Positions 26,893 through 37,477 of a stretch of 64,000 nucleotides of DNA are shown in pieces; position 1 is the stretch's first letter, and each line of letters starts with the position of its first letter. The position numbers were made by a program, and so were the translations under genes. Source of the stretch: Chlorogloeopsis fritschii PCC 6912. Its GTDB lineage: Bacteria; Cyanobacteriota; Cyanobacteriia; Cyanobacteriales; Nostocaceae. The stretch spans positions 87,812 through 151,811 of the forward strand of contig NZ_AJLN01000068.1 in NCBI RefSeq assembly GCF_000317285.1, in the 5' to 3' direction. The notes under the pieces are model-generated. The model made no database searches. It was not told where the DNA came from and was given only the letters and a program-made list of their open reading frames with translations.

Positions 26893-27540
26893 ATGAAAGA
26901 ACCCAGCATGAAAGATCACAAACGACTTCTACTCATTGATGATGACCCCAACCTGATTTTGCTGGTGAAGGATTACTTGGAATTTCGGGGATATGAAGTC
27001 ATCACCGCAGAAAATGGTCGAGAAGCTCTGGAAATTTTAGAGCAGGATATTCCAGACATGATCATTTGTGACGTGATGATGCCGGAAATGGACGGTTACA
27101 CTTTTGTAGAGCAAGTCCGGCAAAACGAACGCACCAGTTGGATTCCCGTTCTATTCCTTTCGGCTAAGGGACAAAGCGCAGACCGAGTTAAAGGTCTGAA
27201 TAAAGGTGCTGATGTATACATGGTCAAGCCCTTTGAGCCAGAGGAACTAGTAGCACAGGTAGAATCTTCTCTGAAGCAAACCATTCGTTGGAAAGAACAT
27301 CAGGCGAAAGGAGGGGAAAATGGTTCCCGCATCCAAGTTCCTTTTGATGTACAGTTAACCCCTACAGAACTGAAAGTAGTGCAGTTTGTAGCTAGGGGTT
27401 TAGCAAACCGCGAAATTGCTGAAGAATTAAATGTCAGTCAGCGTACAGTTGAAAGCCATGTGTCCAATATGTTGGGCAAAACCAATCTACACAACCGCAC
27501 TGAACTAGCGCGGTGGGCGATTGAAAATCAAATGGCATAA
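26893..27540 (+). CDS. NarL/LuxR-type response regulator, Rre1/Ycf29-like
   Basis: A response regulator of ~215 residues with receiver and LuxR-type helix-turn-helix. The receiver has acidic residues in LLLIDDDPN, the phospho-acceptor Asp in MIICDVMMPEMDG and Lys in VYMVKPFEPEEL. The DNA-binding domain reads LTPTELKVVQFVARGLANREIAEELNVSQRTVESHVSNML. The sequence strongly recalls the conserved cyanobacterial/plastid regulator Ycf29 (Rre1), which in Synechocystis works with Hik34 in heat and osmotic stress; this identity is from memory. The frame is open to 26764; Met codons at 26863, 26893 and 26908 are all possible starts and none has a strong ribosome site. It lies near, but divergent from, groES-groEL. 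Confidence 0.85.
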   Translation: MKEPSMKDHKRLLLIDDDPNLILLVKDYLEFRGYEVITAENGREALEILEQDIPDMIICDVMMPEMDGYTFVEQVRQNERTSWIPVLFLSAKGQSADRVKGLNKGADVYMVKPFEPEELVAQVESSLKQTIRWKEHQAKGGENGSRIQVPFDVQLTPTELKVVQFVARGLANREIAEELNVSQRTVESHVSNMLGKTNLHNRTELARWAIENQMA

Positions 27541-27870
27541 ATAAAGCGCCAAGTGGTGAGAGTTGAGTTATGAGTAAGTGTTCAAATTACAAACGCATAA
27601 CTCAAAACTCATACCTCAAGCGTTTATTGTCTCCACTAGTGAATGGATATCAAAATTCCTAAATTTAGTTTGTCGATGTAGTCTAAAATTTATAATCTGC
27701 GAAGTTATACCAATTCCAGAAAGGAATGAAACAGATGCGTAGGTTGGGTTAAAGGGAGTAAAACCCAACAATTACAAGACTTTGAGGTGTTGGGTTACCC
27801 TGCACTCAAGCTGCGCAAAGCGCGTCTACGATTCCCATAAAACCTATTTCCTACTCTCAATTTTTTCCTA
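27541..27870. repeat. Intergenic region with dispersed hairpin repeat
   Basis: Non-coding stretch between the convergent regulator and kinase genes. At 27739-27830 it carries a common cyanobacterial interspersed repeat: GTAGGTTGGGTT, then AACCCAACA (27762-27770) and TGTTGGGTT (27788-27796), a perfect 9-bp stem, followed by ACCCTGC and a CGCAAAGCGCG palindrome. No gene is seen. Confidence 0.6.
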
Positions 27871-29247
27871 TTAATCTATTTTTATAGGAATTTCGATGAT
27901 AAATTCGGTTCCGCATGAAGGCTCAGACTGAACTGAAATTTTACCTTTATGCTTATCAATAATTTGACCGCTAATTGCTAATCCTATACCTGTGCCTTTA
28001 TTGACTGGTTTCGTAGTAAAAAATGGGTCGAAGATTTTACTTTGATTTTCTAGCTTAATTCCTGGCCCGTTATCTTTAATTCTGACTCTGATATATTTTT
28101 CATCAATTGTTTCTGTCTGAATTAAAATTTGTTTATTTTCTTGTTCCTCTTGCTCTAGCAAAGCATCGATCGCATTGCTAATAATATTCATAAATACCTG
28201 GTTTAGTTGAGCTGGATAACATTCAACTAATGGTAAGTTTTCATAGTTTTTAGTAACTGCTATTGTGCCTTTATAACGATGGCTTAAAATTAATAAATTA
28301 CTATCAATACCGTCATTAATATTAACTGCTACTTTTTCAGAATTGTCTAAGCGTGAAAAATTTCGCAGTGACTTAACTATTTCACGAATACGTTCAGTCC
28401 CTAACTTCATAGATGACAGTATTTTTGTTACATCTTCGATCACGAAATCAAGATTATTTTCTGTAATACATTCCTCAATATCAGTAGATGGATTGGGATA
28501 TTCTTGTTGATAGAGTTGGATTAAATTTACTAGGGATTCAATATAGCTGTTGAGATGCTGGAAATTACCATGAATAAAGTTAATAGGATTATTGATTTCG
28601 TGAGTAATTCCTGCCAGCATTCTTCCCAAACTAGACATTTTCTCAGTTTGAACTAGTTGCACCTGGGCTGCTTTTAATTCTTGTAAAGTATGTTCTAATT
28701 GCTGTGCTTGAAATTGGGCAGTAATCGTTGTCTGGGTGAGAGCTTTGAGATTATTATATGCTCTAGAATGATAGCGAATACGGGCGATTAGCTCTACAGG
28801 ATCTGGTAATTTGATTAGATAATCATTTGCGCCTCCAGCAAACGCATCTGCTTTTACCAGCGATTCTTCTTTACTAGATAACATGACTATAGGAATATCC
28901 TGAGTTGTTGGATGAGAGCGAAACCAACGCAACAGCATTAACCCATCAACTTCTGGCATGACTAGATCCAAAAGAATTACTGTAGGAAAAATCTCTAAAG
29001 CTTTTTGAATCGCTTGAGTAGGTTCACTGATGAAGTACAGGGAAATATCTGTTTCTTTCTCCAAAATTCTACGGATAGCTTCACCAATAATGGCTTGATC
29101 GTCAATTAACAGAACTGTTACTGCCGGTATATTCCTATGTAAAACAGGTGAAAAATTTTGTGAATTTTGTGGCTGATTTATCTCATCTGTTAATGATTTT
29201 GCTACTTGTTCAGATACCCTATCTAAGATTTGTATTTGCGAATACAT
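27871..29247 (-). CDS. Receiver-histidine kinase, output end of the chemosensory operon
   Basis: A 458-residue cytoplasmic protein. Residues ~44-160 form a receiver (Asp94 in LLDLVMPEVDG, Lys146 in YLIKLPDP). A coiled coil (~165-205) leads to a HisKA domain with His216 (LAGITHEINNPINF), and the HATPase has the N-box NQVFMNIISNAIDAL, G1 DNGPGIKLE and G2 GTGIGLAIS. It is the last gene of the chemosensory operon, 277 bp after cheB. In Pseudomonas wsp operons this position is held by WspR, a receiver-diguanylate cyclase; here the receiver is joined to a kinase. The receiver is the likely phosphorylation target of the CheA hybrid, and the kinase would pass the signal to another regulator. That link is inferred. 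Confidence 0.9.
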   Translation of the reverse strand: MYSQIQILDRVSEQVAKSLTDEINQPQNSQNFSPVLHRNIPAVTVLLIDDQAIIGEAIRRILEKETDISLYFISEPTQAIQKALEIFPTVILLDLVMPEVDGLMLLRWFRSHPTTQDIPIVMLSSKEESLVKADAFAGGANDYLIKLPDPVELIARIRYHSRAYNNLKALTQTTITAQFQAQQLEHTLQELKAAQVQLVQTEKMSSLGRMLAGITHEINNPINFIHGNFQHLNSYIESLVNLIQLYQQEYPNPSTDIEECITENNLDFVIEDVTKILSSMKLGTERIREIVKSLRNFSRLDNSEKVAVNINDGIDSNLLILSHRYKGTIAVTKNYENLPLVECYPAQLNQVFMNIISNAIDALLEQEEQENKQILIQTETIDEKYIRVRIKDNGPGIKLENQSKIFDPFFTTKPVNKGTGIGLAISGQIIDKHKGKISVQSEPSCGTEFIIEIPIKID

Positions 29248-29524
29248 ACTGCAACTCCTGATGATTGCGAGTTGATTTTTTAAGGATTAATCAACAAAAA
29301 ATTAGATTAATTAATTATAAATATATCCAGATAATATGTAATCATTGAAATTCCCTAAATTAACGTAAAAGCAATTTTTTATAGAGAGAATTTAATTTAT
29401 ATAAAATTTATTATTAATCAATAAATTAACTATTTTGTATATCTTTTTAATTGTAAAATTGATGATGTTTGAATAGTATATTTATTTTCATATAAGTAAG
29501 GCATAAATATGAGCGAAAAATATT

Positions 29525-30550
29525 TTAGTACATAGGTAAATACTTGATGCAAGAGCAGGCGATCGCTTCCACAGGCAAAACTTCTATTGCTGCTCCTAAA
29601 TCTACTGCTGCTTTGGGCATACCATAAACAACACAAGTCTTTTCGTCTTGGGCAATGGTATGCCAGCCAGCTTGCCGCAATAAGTTTAAACCGCGAGCAC
29701 CATCCCCACCCATGCCTGTTAGCAGTACTCCAATTCCTTTGTTTGTCCAATGCCTAGCTACACTGGTAAAGAAGACATCAACTGATGGGCGATAAAAGCA
29801 ATCTACAGGTTCTTGGCTATAACCAAGCGTCAAGTTAGAACGCATCACCAAATGATGGTTTGTACCTGCAACCAAAACTTTCCCTGGTTCTGGCATACAG
29901 CCAACAGATGCAAGCTCAACCGACAAAGAAGTTTGCTCATTTAACCAGCTAGCGAAACTAGGTGCAAACTGGGCATCTAAATGTTGAACTATAGCGATCG
30001 CAGCATGAAAATTCTGCTGGGAAAATTGAGAAAGAATTGTTGTTAATGCTTTAGGGCCACCAGTGGAAGCACCAATTACAATCAGTGGGGGCAGTTGCTT
30101 GAGATTGCGGCTAGGTTTAGACGGTACACTAGATATAAATTGCTGACGTGAAGATTTACCAATCAATCGGGCAATAGTAGCTATTTTTTGCAACAGTCCA
30201 TAATTATTCTCAGGTGAGGAATCGTGACTCCACACAGGTGTATTGATCGCGTCTAAAGCTCCATAACCGATCGCTTCAAAAACCTGGGCTGCATAGCGAT
30301 TGATACTGGCAGTTACCATCAGAATTGCACAAGGAGATTGGCTCATGATTCGTTTTGTGGCTTCTACTCCATCCATGCTGGGCATGAGTACATCCATCAA
30401 AATCAAGTCGGGAGTGTCTGCTGCACATTTACCTACAGCCTCCATGCCATCATAGGCAACCCACGCCAACTTGTAGTTTGGCTCTTTTTTGACTATCCGA
30501 CGCATTGTCTCGACTGCGATGGGCGTATCGTTAACGATGGCAATCCTCAT
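29525..30550 (-). CDS. cheB: Chemotaxis methylesterase CheB (WspF-like)
   Basis: A 341-residue CheB. The receiver domain (Asp53 in [13 protein letters not shown]) is followed by a linker and the esterase domain with triad Ser162 ([12 protein letters not shown]), His190 (IVQHLDAQF) and Asp283 (GMGGDGARG). CheB removes methyl groups from (or deamidates) receptor glutamates, setting adaptation against CheR. It directly follows the CheA-hybrid gene (3 bp gap). In Wsp-type systems the equivalent is WspF. All catalytic residues are intact. Confidence 0.95.
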   Translation of the reverse strand: MRIAIVNDTPIAVETMRRIVKKEPNYKLAWVAYDGMEAVGKCAADTPDLILMDVLMPSMDGVEATKRIMSQSPCAILMVTASINRYAAQVFEAIGYGALDAINTPVWSHDSSPENNYGLLQKIATIARLIGKSSRQQFISSVPSKPSRNLKQLPPLIVIGASTGGPKALTTILSQFSQQNFHAAIAIVQHLDAQFAPSFASWLNEQTSLSVELASVGCMPEPGKVLVAGTNHHLVMRSNLTLGYSQEPVDCFYRPSVDVFFTSVARHWTNKGIGVLLTGMGGDGARGLNLLRQAGWHTIAQDEKTCVVYGMPKAAVDLGAAIEVLPVEAIACSCIKYLPMY

Positions 30551-30553
30551 GAT

Positions 30554-32860
30554 TTAAGCTTCTCCAATTAAGTCAATCACTGCTTGCACCAGCCTATTGT
30601 CATGAAAGTGACTTTTGGTTAGATAGTAGTCTGCACCTACTTCTAATCCTTGCAGTCGGTCTTCTTCTCTGTCTTTGTATGAGACAATAATCACAGGGGT
30701 ATGCTTCAAATTAGCATGGGTTTTAATCTGGCTTGTGAGTTCAAAGCCATTCATGCGTGGCATATCAATATCAGTCACTACCAAGTCATAATCTCCACTG
30801 CGTACTGTGTTCCAAGCGTCGATACCATTAACGGCAACTTCGACTTTGTAACCCTTGTTTTCTAAGAGTTTGCGTTCCATTTCACGGACTGTAATCGAAT
30901 CATCAACTACTAGTACCCGCTTGAAGGTTGTAGTGATAGCTTGACGGTGAGACTGATTGACTTGATTGATTTGTTTGGTAGAGAGAACTTTGGCAATAGA
31001 ACGTACCAAATCCTCCACATCCACAATCAATACTGGAGAACCATCGTCCATTAAAGAAGCAGCACTAATGTTGGGAACTTTGCCCAAACGCGGATTTAAA
31101 GGACGTACCACTAAATTGCGCTCACCCAAAAACCGATCCACAACCAATCCATAAATACTTTGGCGATCGCTAAGTACGATCGCACTGAGCCATTCACAAT
31201 GGGCAGCAGGTGATGGCAATTCCAAAACTTGACGTGCAGAGATTAATTGCACGGGTTGATTGTTGAGCATAAAAAAGGGCTGATTCTCTGATAACTGAAT
31301 ATCAGATCTGGATAAAACCACCACCCGCTCAATATGAGTCAATCCAAATGCATAGGGTTCGCCAGCAATTTCTACTAACAAAGTACGAATTACAGATAGT
31401 GTTAGCGGCAGTTGCAAGGAAAAAGTCATACCTTTTCCCAAGGAGGAGACAGCCCGCATAATTCCGCCTAATTGGCGCACAGTACTATAGGCGACATCCA
31501 ATCCCACCCCACGCCCAGAAATCTCAGTCACGCTCTTGGCAGTGGAAAAACCGGGTAAAAACAGAAATTCCATCAGTTCTACTTCTGAGAGTTGAACTGC
31601 CATTTCTGCATTTGTCAATTGTTTGTTGACGATTTCTTGACGCAGAATTTCTGGTTCAATTCCCCTTCCATCATCGCTGACGGTAACAAACAGCATCCCG
31701 GCGCGATGGAGAACTTCAATTTGGATTGTGCCTTCTTCTGGCTTACCTGCTATTAAACGTTCCTGGGGCGACTCAATGCCATGATCGATCGCATTTCGCA
31801 GTATTTGAGTGAGCGGTGCTTCTAGGCGTTCGAGAATATCTCGATCCAGTAAGGTAGACTTGCCGATAATTTCTAACTTTACCTGCTTGCCCAACTGTCT
31901 TGCCAAATCGCGCACCATGCGAGGAAAACCTTGCCCTCCCTCCTCAAACGGACACATCCGAGTGGTAACTACTTGCCGATACAAGCGATCAACTAGGTTG
32001 ACAGAACGTTGGGAAAACAATTCCAATTCATTTTGGCGATCGCCTAAAATTTGGCGACATTCGCTCGCTTTTTGACGCGCCCCACTTAAAATTTCTCTGA
32101 CATGACTGTTGATATCCTGTTGACTTAGCAATACCTCTAACTTCTCTAATAAACCAGACAACTCTGTCTGAGAACCTTTCAATTGCAGTAAAGAGTTGGC
32201 AAATGGCTCTAACCAATTTGCTTCAACTAACGACTCTCCCGCTAGTGCCATTAAGCGATTGAGATTGTCAGTAGTCACGCGCATCACTGAGTTGTGGTTG
32301 GTGCGTAATTCTTCAGTGACGGTGGATGCAGACAAAGAATGACTACTTTGTGAAACCTCCTGATTGGCTACTAGTGGCAATTGGGTAGCTAAATCAATAT
32401 CTGTGATCGAGGGATCGGGAATATTTAAAATTTGGCTATAAAGAAGGGGTACTACCTCGTTACTTTGAATCTGAATAATTTCTGCGATTAGAGATTGAAT
32501 TTGCAGTTCTCGATCAATATTGGGATTGGTGACGCAAACCTCAGCTATGTGCAAGAGTATATCTGCTCCTCGCAGGAACACATCAATGGCATCGGGATTG
32601 AGACAAATTTTACCTGCCTGAGCGGCGGCAAAACAGTCTTCCATCATATGCACCAGAGAGACTACGTTATCCATCTGGACAATTCGTGCTGCTCCTTTAA
32701 TCGAGTGGGCTGCCCGCATTAAGGCTGCTAGTTCTGTTTTGGGTTGGGGGTTTCTCTCCAGTGCCAACAGGTTATTATTAATGGCTGCAACCTGAGCTTT
32801 GACTTCCATACTGAATAAATCCAGCAGGGAAAAATTGCTAAAGTCCAATTCTTTATTCAT
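30554..32860 (-). CDS. CheA-receiver hybrid histidine kinase (WspE-like)
   Basis: A 768-residue chemosensory kinase. Domains in order: Hpt with His52 (MRAAHSIKGAARI); P3-like dimerisation (~200-330, MALAGESLVE); HATPase (~335-480) with N-box TQILRNAIDHGIESP, G1 SDDGRGIEPE and G2 SGRGVGLDV; CheW-like domain (~485-620, LLVEIAGEPYAFGL); C-terminal receiver with Asp697 (LVVTDIDMPRMNG). This is the WspE/FrzE-type layout. The kinase would autophosphorylate on His52 under control of the MCP-CheW array and pass phosphate to its own receiver, to CheB and to the downstream receiver-kinase. It overlaps the preceding CheW gene by 4 bp. No P2 domain is evident. Confidence 0.94.
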   Translation of the reverse strand: MNKELDFSNFSLLDLFSMEVKAQVAAINNNLLALERNPQPKTELAALMRAAHSIKGAARIVQMDNVVSLVHMMEDCFAAAQAGKICLNPDAIDVFLRGADILLHIAEVCVTNPNIDRELQIQSLIAEIIQIQSNEVVPLLYSQILNIPDPSITDIDLATQLPLVANQEVSQSSHSLSASTVTEELRTNHNSVMRVTTDNLNRLMALAGESLVEANWLEPFANSLLQLKGSQTELSGLLEKLEVLLSQQDINSHVREILSGARQKASECRQILGDRQNELELFSQRSVNLVDRLYRQVVTTRMCPFEEGGQGFPRMVRDLARQLGKQVKLEIIGKSTLLDRDILERLEAPLTQILRNAIDHGIESPQERLIAGKPEEGTIQIEVLHRAGMLFVTVSDDGRGIEPEILRQEIVNKQLTNAEMAVQLSEVELMEFLFLPGFSTAKSVTEISGRGVGLDVAYSTVRQLGGIMRAVSSLGKGMTFSLQLPLTLSVIRTLLVEIAGEPYAFGLTHIERVVVLSRSDIQLSENQPFFMLNNQPVQLISARQVLELPSPAAHCEWLSAIVLSDRQSIYGLVVDRFLGERNLVVRPLNPRLGKVPNISAASLMDDGSPVLIVDVEDLVRSIAKVLSTKQINQVNQSHRQAITTTFKRVLVVDDSITVREMERKLLENKGYKVEVAVNGIDAWNTVRSGDYDLVVTDIDMPRMNGFELTSQIKTHANLKHTPVIIVSYKDREEDRLQGLEVGADYYLTKSHFHDNRLVQAVIDLIGEA

Positions 32861-33591
32861 GGCAGAACTTTTCTCGCTAAGGCGGCAAATATAAGTTCTT
32901 CATCTAAGTAGCTAACGCTGCAAGTATGCCACTGGAATAAACCTTTGACGTAAGTTTGATTTGTGGCTGCTAGAGAATTAGGAGCGTTTTTTAACTCATG
33001 TTGATGAAATTTATGTAATCCGTAGAGTTCATCCACAGCAAACACCCAAACTTCGCCCGCTTTTTCTATTACCACCATGCGTTGATAAACTACTGGGCTG
33101 ATTGTTGCTGATGGGCGATCGCTATTTTCTAGATGTAGTAAGTGGCTTAATGAGATACACATATGCAACTCACCTCGGATATTTACCAATCCCCGCAAAA
33201 TTTGGTTGCTGCGATGGGGTAAAGAATGAATTACCTTTGGTGGGGTAGTTTCCTTTAAAACTTGAGCAGACAGAGCCAGCCATTCTTGTTGCAGGCGAAA
33301 AATTGCAACTGTCAGGGCTGCTTGAATGTTGACACCATCAATAAGGTGAGAATCTGCGGAAATAACCGATTTTTTTTCTACCCCAGCGCTAGATTGAGCG
33401 ACTAACTGAGTCCATTCTTGCCGATAGTTGTTGGGTATAGAACGTTCTAAGAGTTGATGCCCGCCACTAGAATACACTGGGCAATTACGGCAGTGAATGA
33501 AATTTGCTAATTCTAGGCAGGAGCGATCGCCACTAATGCCAATGGTATTCCAGCAACGATGAATATTAGATGAAACAGTAATGGAATCCAT
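32857..33591 (-). CDS. CheW-like coupling protein with N-terminal cysteines (WspD-like)
   Basis: A 244-residue adaptor. The N-terminus has a conserved Cys pattern, Cys13 (HRCWNTIGISGDRSC), Cys25, Cys34 and Cys37 (IHCRNCPVYSSGG), resembling the WspD-type CheW proteins. The CheW domain (~100-235) follows, with RSNQILRGLVNIRGELHMCISLSHLL. CheW proteins join MCPs to the kinase. The four Cys could bind a metal, but this is inference. The stop overlaps the start of the CheA-hybrid gene (ATGA), and the upstream MCP ends 29 bp before it. Confidence 0.88.
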   Translation of the reverse strand: MDSITVSSNIHRCWNTIGISGDRSCLELANFIHCRNCPVYSSGGHQLLERSIPNNYRQEWTQLVAQSSAGVEKKSVISADSHLIDGVNIQAALTVAIFRLQQEWLALSAQVLKETTPPKVIHSLPHRSNQILRGLVNIRGELHMCISLSHLLHLENSDRPSATISPVVYQRMVVIEKAGEVWVFAVDELYGLHKFHQHELKNAPNSLAATNQTYVKGLFQWHTCSVSYLDEELIFAALARKVLP

Positions 33592-33619
33592 AAAAAGCTG
33601 CTGAGGAAAGCAAGTCTAT

Positions 33620-35272
33620 TTAAGCTACGGCAGAGATATTTTCTGTTTTGACTTTGAAGCGGGTGACGCCCTGACGCAATCCTTGAGCTACTTGGTTAAG
33701 TTGAGCGATCGCGTTATTGATTTCCCGCAGTGAATCTGCTGTTTGTACAGAATTTTGAGTTAATTGGGCGATCGCATCACTAATTTGTTGCGCTCCTTGA
33801 GACTGGATTTCCATACTCTGATTTACTGACTCAAAGTGGGGATTTAAATCTTGTACTTGCTGGATAATCTGCCCAATTTGAACGCTAATATTGGCAACAT
33901 CTTCCACACTCCGCCCAACTTCCATAGCAAACTTATCCATCTCCATTACTCCTGTAGAAACTGAAGATTGCATCTCCTTAACCATTTGCTCAATATCAAG
34001 GGTGGCAACTGCGGTTTGATCTGCTAGTCGGCGGATTTCTCTTGCAACTACGGCAAAGCCCAATCCATACTCTCCGGCTTTTTCTGCCTCAATCGCAGCA
34101 TTTAATGATAGTAGATTCGTTTGATCTGCTACTTTGGTAATCGTAACTACGACACTGTTGATGTTATTTGCCTTTTCACTAATCATGCCTAATCGAGTGG
34201 CGATAGAATTTGTTGCTTCCCCAAGTTGGCGCATAGTGGTTTCCATACGCAACAAATCTTTTTGACTATTGCCAGCAGCTTTAGTTGTAAATTGAGACAT
34301 CACTACAACTTCTTCTATCGTTTTGACTAGTTCTCTGGCAGTGGAAGAAATTTCCTTAGTAGTGGCAGATACTTGATTAGTAGAGGCTACCTGTTCAGTG
34401 ATAGTCGCCTCTAGTTGCTTACCAGAAGCAGCGATTTGAGTTGAAGAAGTAGTTACTTCAATGCCACTCTTTTGGACTTGATGTACTAAGGAATTCAGAT
34501 TGTGCGTCATATTTTTTAATGCCGCCATTAACTTGCCAATTACATCATTTGATGTCACCTCAACCTGAGTTGTTAAATCACCTTCTGAAACCCGCTCTGC
34601 TAAACTGAAGGCAGTTTGTAATGAACGAGTTAAGGCACGACTGGGTATAAGAATGATGGCAGATGAAACGATGATGACAGTGACTACAATACAGAAAAAT
34701 ATCCCCCAATTAACATAAGCGGCAAAAGCCTGAGCTTGATTAGCGTGTTTTTGTCGCTCTTCTAAAAGTTGGTCTTCGGTTTGGAGCATTTCATTCAGTA
34801 CTTGCCTGGTTTCATCCATAATTCTTTTGCCTTGATCGGAAAGAATCAGAGCTAATACTTCCTGGGTTTTTCCTGATTTTTTCAGATTGATTGTTTCTTG
34901 TAATTCATTCAGTTTTTCCTGAGTTAATTTTTCCAAATCGATGAGTCTTTTTGATTGTTCGCTGTTATCCGAAATTTGAGTTCTTAAATCTGATATTTCA
35001 TCTCCTAATTTAGATTTAGCACTTTCATATGGTTCTAAGTATTTCTCTCTATCAGTAATTATAAATCCCCTTTTTCCTGTTTCCGCGTCAACCAAAAGTT
35101 TTTCGATAGCTCTTAAATTTTCTTTAACTGCAAAAGTATGCACTACCCACTTATTAGACTCTATAAGAGAATCATTTGTTGATTTAGAAATCAAACTAGT
35201 AATCAAAGTTAAGATAACAATTAATCCACATCCACCAATGACAAACTGATTAATTTTGATTCCTTGTTGCAT
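33620..35272 (-). CDS. Methyl-accepting chemotaxis protein with CHASE3 sensor
   Basis: A 550-residue membrane receptor. The first TM helix is at ~11-28. The extracytoplasmic domain (~30-185) is of CHASE3 type, shown by LLVDAETGKRGFIITDREKYLEPYE. The second TM helix is at ~189-211, followed by HAMP and a long helical signalling domain. The kinase-contact tip reads [44 protein letters not shown]. It is the second of two tandem MCP genes whose signalling domains are nearly identical, while their sensor domains differ. The 415-bp gap to the first MCP gene is the longest inside the operon. Confidence 0.93.
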   Translation of the reverse strand: MQQGIKINQFVIGGCGLIVILTLITSLISKSTNDSLIESNKWVVHTFAVKENLRAIEKLLVDAETGKRGFIITDREKYLEPYESAKSKLGDEISDLRTQISDNSEQSKRLIDLEKLTQEKLNELQETINLKKSGKTQEVLALILSDQGKRIMDETRQVLNEMLQTEDQLLEERQKHANQAQAFAAYVNWGIFFCIVVTVIIVSSAIILIPSRALTRSLQTAFSLAERVSEGDLTTQVEVTSNDVIGKLMAALKNMTHNLNSLVHQVQKSGIEVTTSSTQIAASGKQLEATITEQVASTNQVSATTKEISSTARELVKTIEEVVVMSQFTTKAAGNSQKDLLRMETTMRQLGEATNSIATRLGMISEKANNINSVVVTITKVADQTNLLSLNAAIEAEKAGEYGLGFAVVAREIRRLADQTAVATLDIEQMVKEMQSSVSTGVMEMDKFAMEVGRSVEDVANISVQIGQIIQQVQDLNPHFESVNQSMEIQSQGAQQISDAIAQLTQNSVQTADSLREINNAIAQLNQVAQGLRQGVTRFKVKTENISAVA

Positions 35273-35687
35273 AACTGACGAAACATAGAGTGTACTATAA
35301 GGGCTTTTGCAAAGCTTTGCTTTTCTATAGTTCCCACATCAAGTACAGAAACAACATTTTTTATACACAAATTTTACACATATATCACCGACTTCTTAGA
35401 GAAGCTGGGGATATTAGGACGCATCTTAGGAACCTCAAATTAAAAAAAATTCCAATTTGTATAATGCGTTAGGATGTTAGTTCACAACGCACTATTAACT
35501 CTGGAATCATGATGGATTACGCTATCGCTCACCTACCCCTATATTTATTGGGTAATTTCTTTTTTAGTAATCCCTTACTTTGAATGTGGTTATTCTACTT
35601 AATTGTGGTTAGAAATACTAATTTATATGAAATATAAAAATAATTAAACATTCAAATTCTCATGCTTTCACAAATTTTTATAACTGC
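35273..35687. other. Spacer between the two MCP genes
   Basis: No gene is seen in this AT-rich gap inside the chemosensory operon. It contains the 12-bp palindrome GCAAAGCTTTGC at 35309-35320, 37 bp upstream of the second MCP start. A separate promoter for the second half of the operon could lie here, but none was identified. Confidence 0.4.
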
Positions 35688-37364
35688 TCATAACTGCGAT
35701 GGTATAAGTTCAGTAAGACTGTAGGTTGAATTTTCTGCCACGAGCTTAAAACGAGAAATTTCTTGACGCAGCCCATTAGCAACTTGATTGAGTTGGGCGA
35801 TCGCACTATTAATTTCTCTCAATGAATCCGCTGTTTGTAGGGAGGTGCTACTCAACTGCACCATCGCATCACTAATTTGCTGCGCTCCCTGTGACTGAGT
35901 ATCCATTCCCTGATTCACAGCCTCAAATTGCGGTGTCAAATCTTGCACTTGTTCAATAACTTGCCCAATCTGCGAACTAATCCGGGCAACATCTTCGACT
36001 GTTCTTCCCACTTCAGTAGCAAATTTATCCATTTCCATCACCCCTGTAGATACCGAGGATTGCATTTGCTTAACCATTTGTTCAATATCAAGAGTAGCGA
36101 CGGCGGTTTGATCTGCCAAACGACGAATTTCTCTAGCGACAACGGCAAAGCCCAATCCATACTCTCCGGCTTTCTCTGCCTCAATTGCCGCATTTAATGA
36201 GAGCAAATTGGTTTGATCTGCCACTTTGGTAATCGTCACTACGATACTGTTAATGTTGTTTGCTTTTTCGCTAATTACCCCCAGTCGTGCGGCAATAGTA
36301 TTGGTAGCTTCTACGAGTTGGCGCATAGTAGTTTCCATGCGAATTAAGTCTTTTTGGCTGTCACTAGCTTTTGTAGTTGTAGTTTGCGAAGTTACAGCCA
36401 CTGTTTCCATTGTTTTCAGTAGTTCCCTGGAGGTAGCAGATATTTCTTTGGCTGCGGCTGCTACTTGATTAGTAGATGCTACTTGTTCGGCGATCGTTGC
36501 TTCTAATTGCTTGCCAGAAGACGCTATTTGCGTAGTTGAACTACTTACCTGAATACCCGATTGCTGTAGTTTACGAATGAGATTATTCAAACTATGAGTC
36601 ATAGTTTTAAAGGCTTTTAATAGTTGTCCCATTTCGTCCTTATTTTGTGATACATCTTCAGCAATGGATGAAGTTAAATCACCGATGGAGATTTTCTCTG
36701 CCACTTTTATGGCAGTAGAGACTTTATTACCTAAATATTTTGCAATCAATAAAGTAGCAATAGTTGCTACAGTAATAGATAAAATTGAAAAAGCCAGAGT
36801 TAATAATATTAAAAAATTGATACTTGTTTTCGTTAAATCAATACTTTTCCCCATAATTTCTTGTTCTCTTACATCAAAATCATCGCTCATTTGTGTAATT
36901 ATATTGTTGATTTCCTTACTTTGATTTACGTAATTATTTATTACTTCTTTCTGATTAGTATTATCCTTGAAATTAAGGAGCGTTTGTTGTGCCAATATAT
37001 TCAATTCATTCTCTAGTAGAGTCAGCTTTTGTAATCTTTCTTTCTGCGCCGCATCTTCAACAACACTAGTTGCAAGTTTCAGTCCCTCTTGAAAACGCTG
37101 TCTATCCTTTGCATACAATTCCAAAGCTTCCTTTTTTTCTTCCGGAGCGAGTAAACATCGGCGAATTCTTAGATCCATATTCTTCATACTCACAACCATA
37201 TCATTTGCTCCGATCATGGCATTGGACGAAATACCAACTTGTCTAAACGTTCCTCCTGCCTGACTGGCAGTTAAATAAACCATGCCACTAAATATAAAAA
37301 TTAAGGATGTGGGAATAGAAAATCCAAGTAAAGTCAGATCTCTGAATTTCCAGTTATTTAACAT
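35688..37364 (-). CDS. Methyl-accepting chemotaxis protein with 4HB-type sensor
   Basis: A 558-residue membrane receptor. TM1 is at ~9-30; the periplasmic region (~32-165) is all-helical and of four-helix-bundle (4HB_MCP) type, with [34 protein letters not shown]2 (~168-195) leads to HAMP and an MCP signalling domain with the same tip as the neighbouring MCP. The frame continues to 37451, but the start at 37364 ([15 protein letters not shown]) has an AAGGA ribosome site and puts the membrane anchor at the N-terminus. Such 4HB receptors usually sense small molecules or surface-linked cues; the ligand is unknown. Confidence 0.92.
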   Translation of the reverse strand: MLNNWKFRDLTLLGFSIPTSLIFIFSGMVYLTASQAGGTFRQVGISSNAMIGANDMVVSMKNMDLRIRRCLLAPEEKKEALELYAKDRQRFQEGLKLATSVVEDAAQKERLQKLTLLENELNILAQQTLLNFKDNTNQKEVINNYVNQSKEINNIITQMSDDFDVREQEIMGKSIDLTKTSINFLILLTLAFSILSITVATIATLLIAKYLGNKVSTAIKVAEKISIGDLTSSIAEDVSQNKDEMGQLLKAFKTMTHSLNNLIRKLQQSGIQVSSSTTQIASSGKQLEATIAEQVASTNQVAAAAKEISATSRELLKTMETVAVTSQTTTTKASDSQKDLIRMETTMRQLVEATNTIAARLGVISEKANNINSIVVTITKVADQTNLLSLNAAIEAEKAGEYGLGFAVVAREIRRLADQTAVATLDIEQMVKQMQSSVSTGVMEMDKFATEVGRTVEDVARISSQIGQVIEQVQDLTPQFEAVNQGMDTQSQGAQQISDAMVQLSSTSLQTADSLREINSAIAQLNQVANGLRQEISRFKLVAENSTYSLTELIPSQL

Positions 37365-37477
37365 TTCAAATTTTTCCTTTCCACTGGTGTTTGAGTAGTA
37401 AGCTAGTATAAGGTATTGAAAACAAGTTCTTTTCCCATAGTTCCCAACCAAAACTTAAGATTAACAGCCAGCATAAT

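Noticed and set aside
29430..29750. 106-codon ORF overlapping the end of cheB
   Set aside because: It lies in an alternative frame of cheB, whose catalytic Asp283 region is intact in the main frame.
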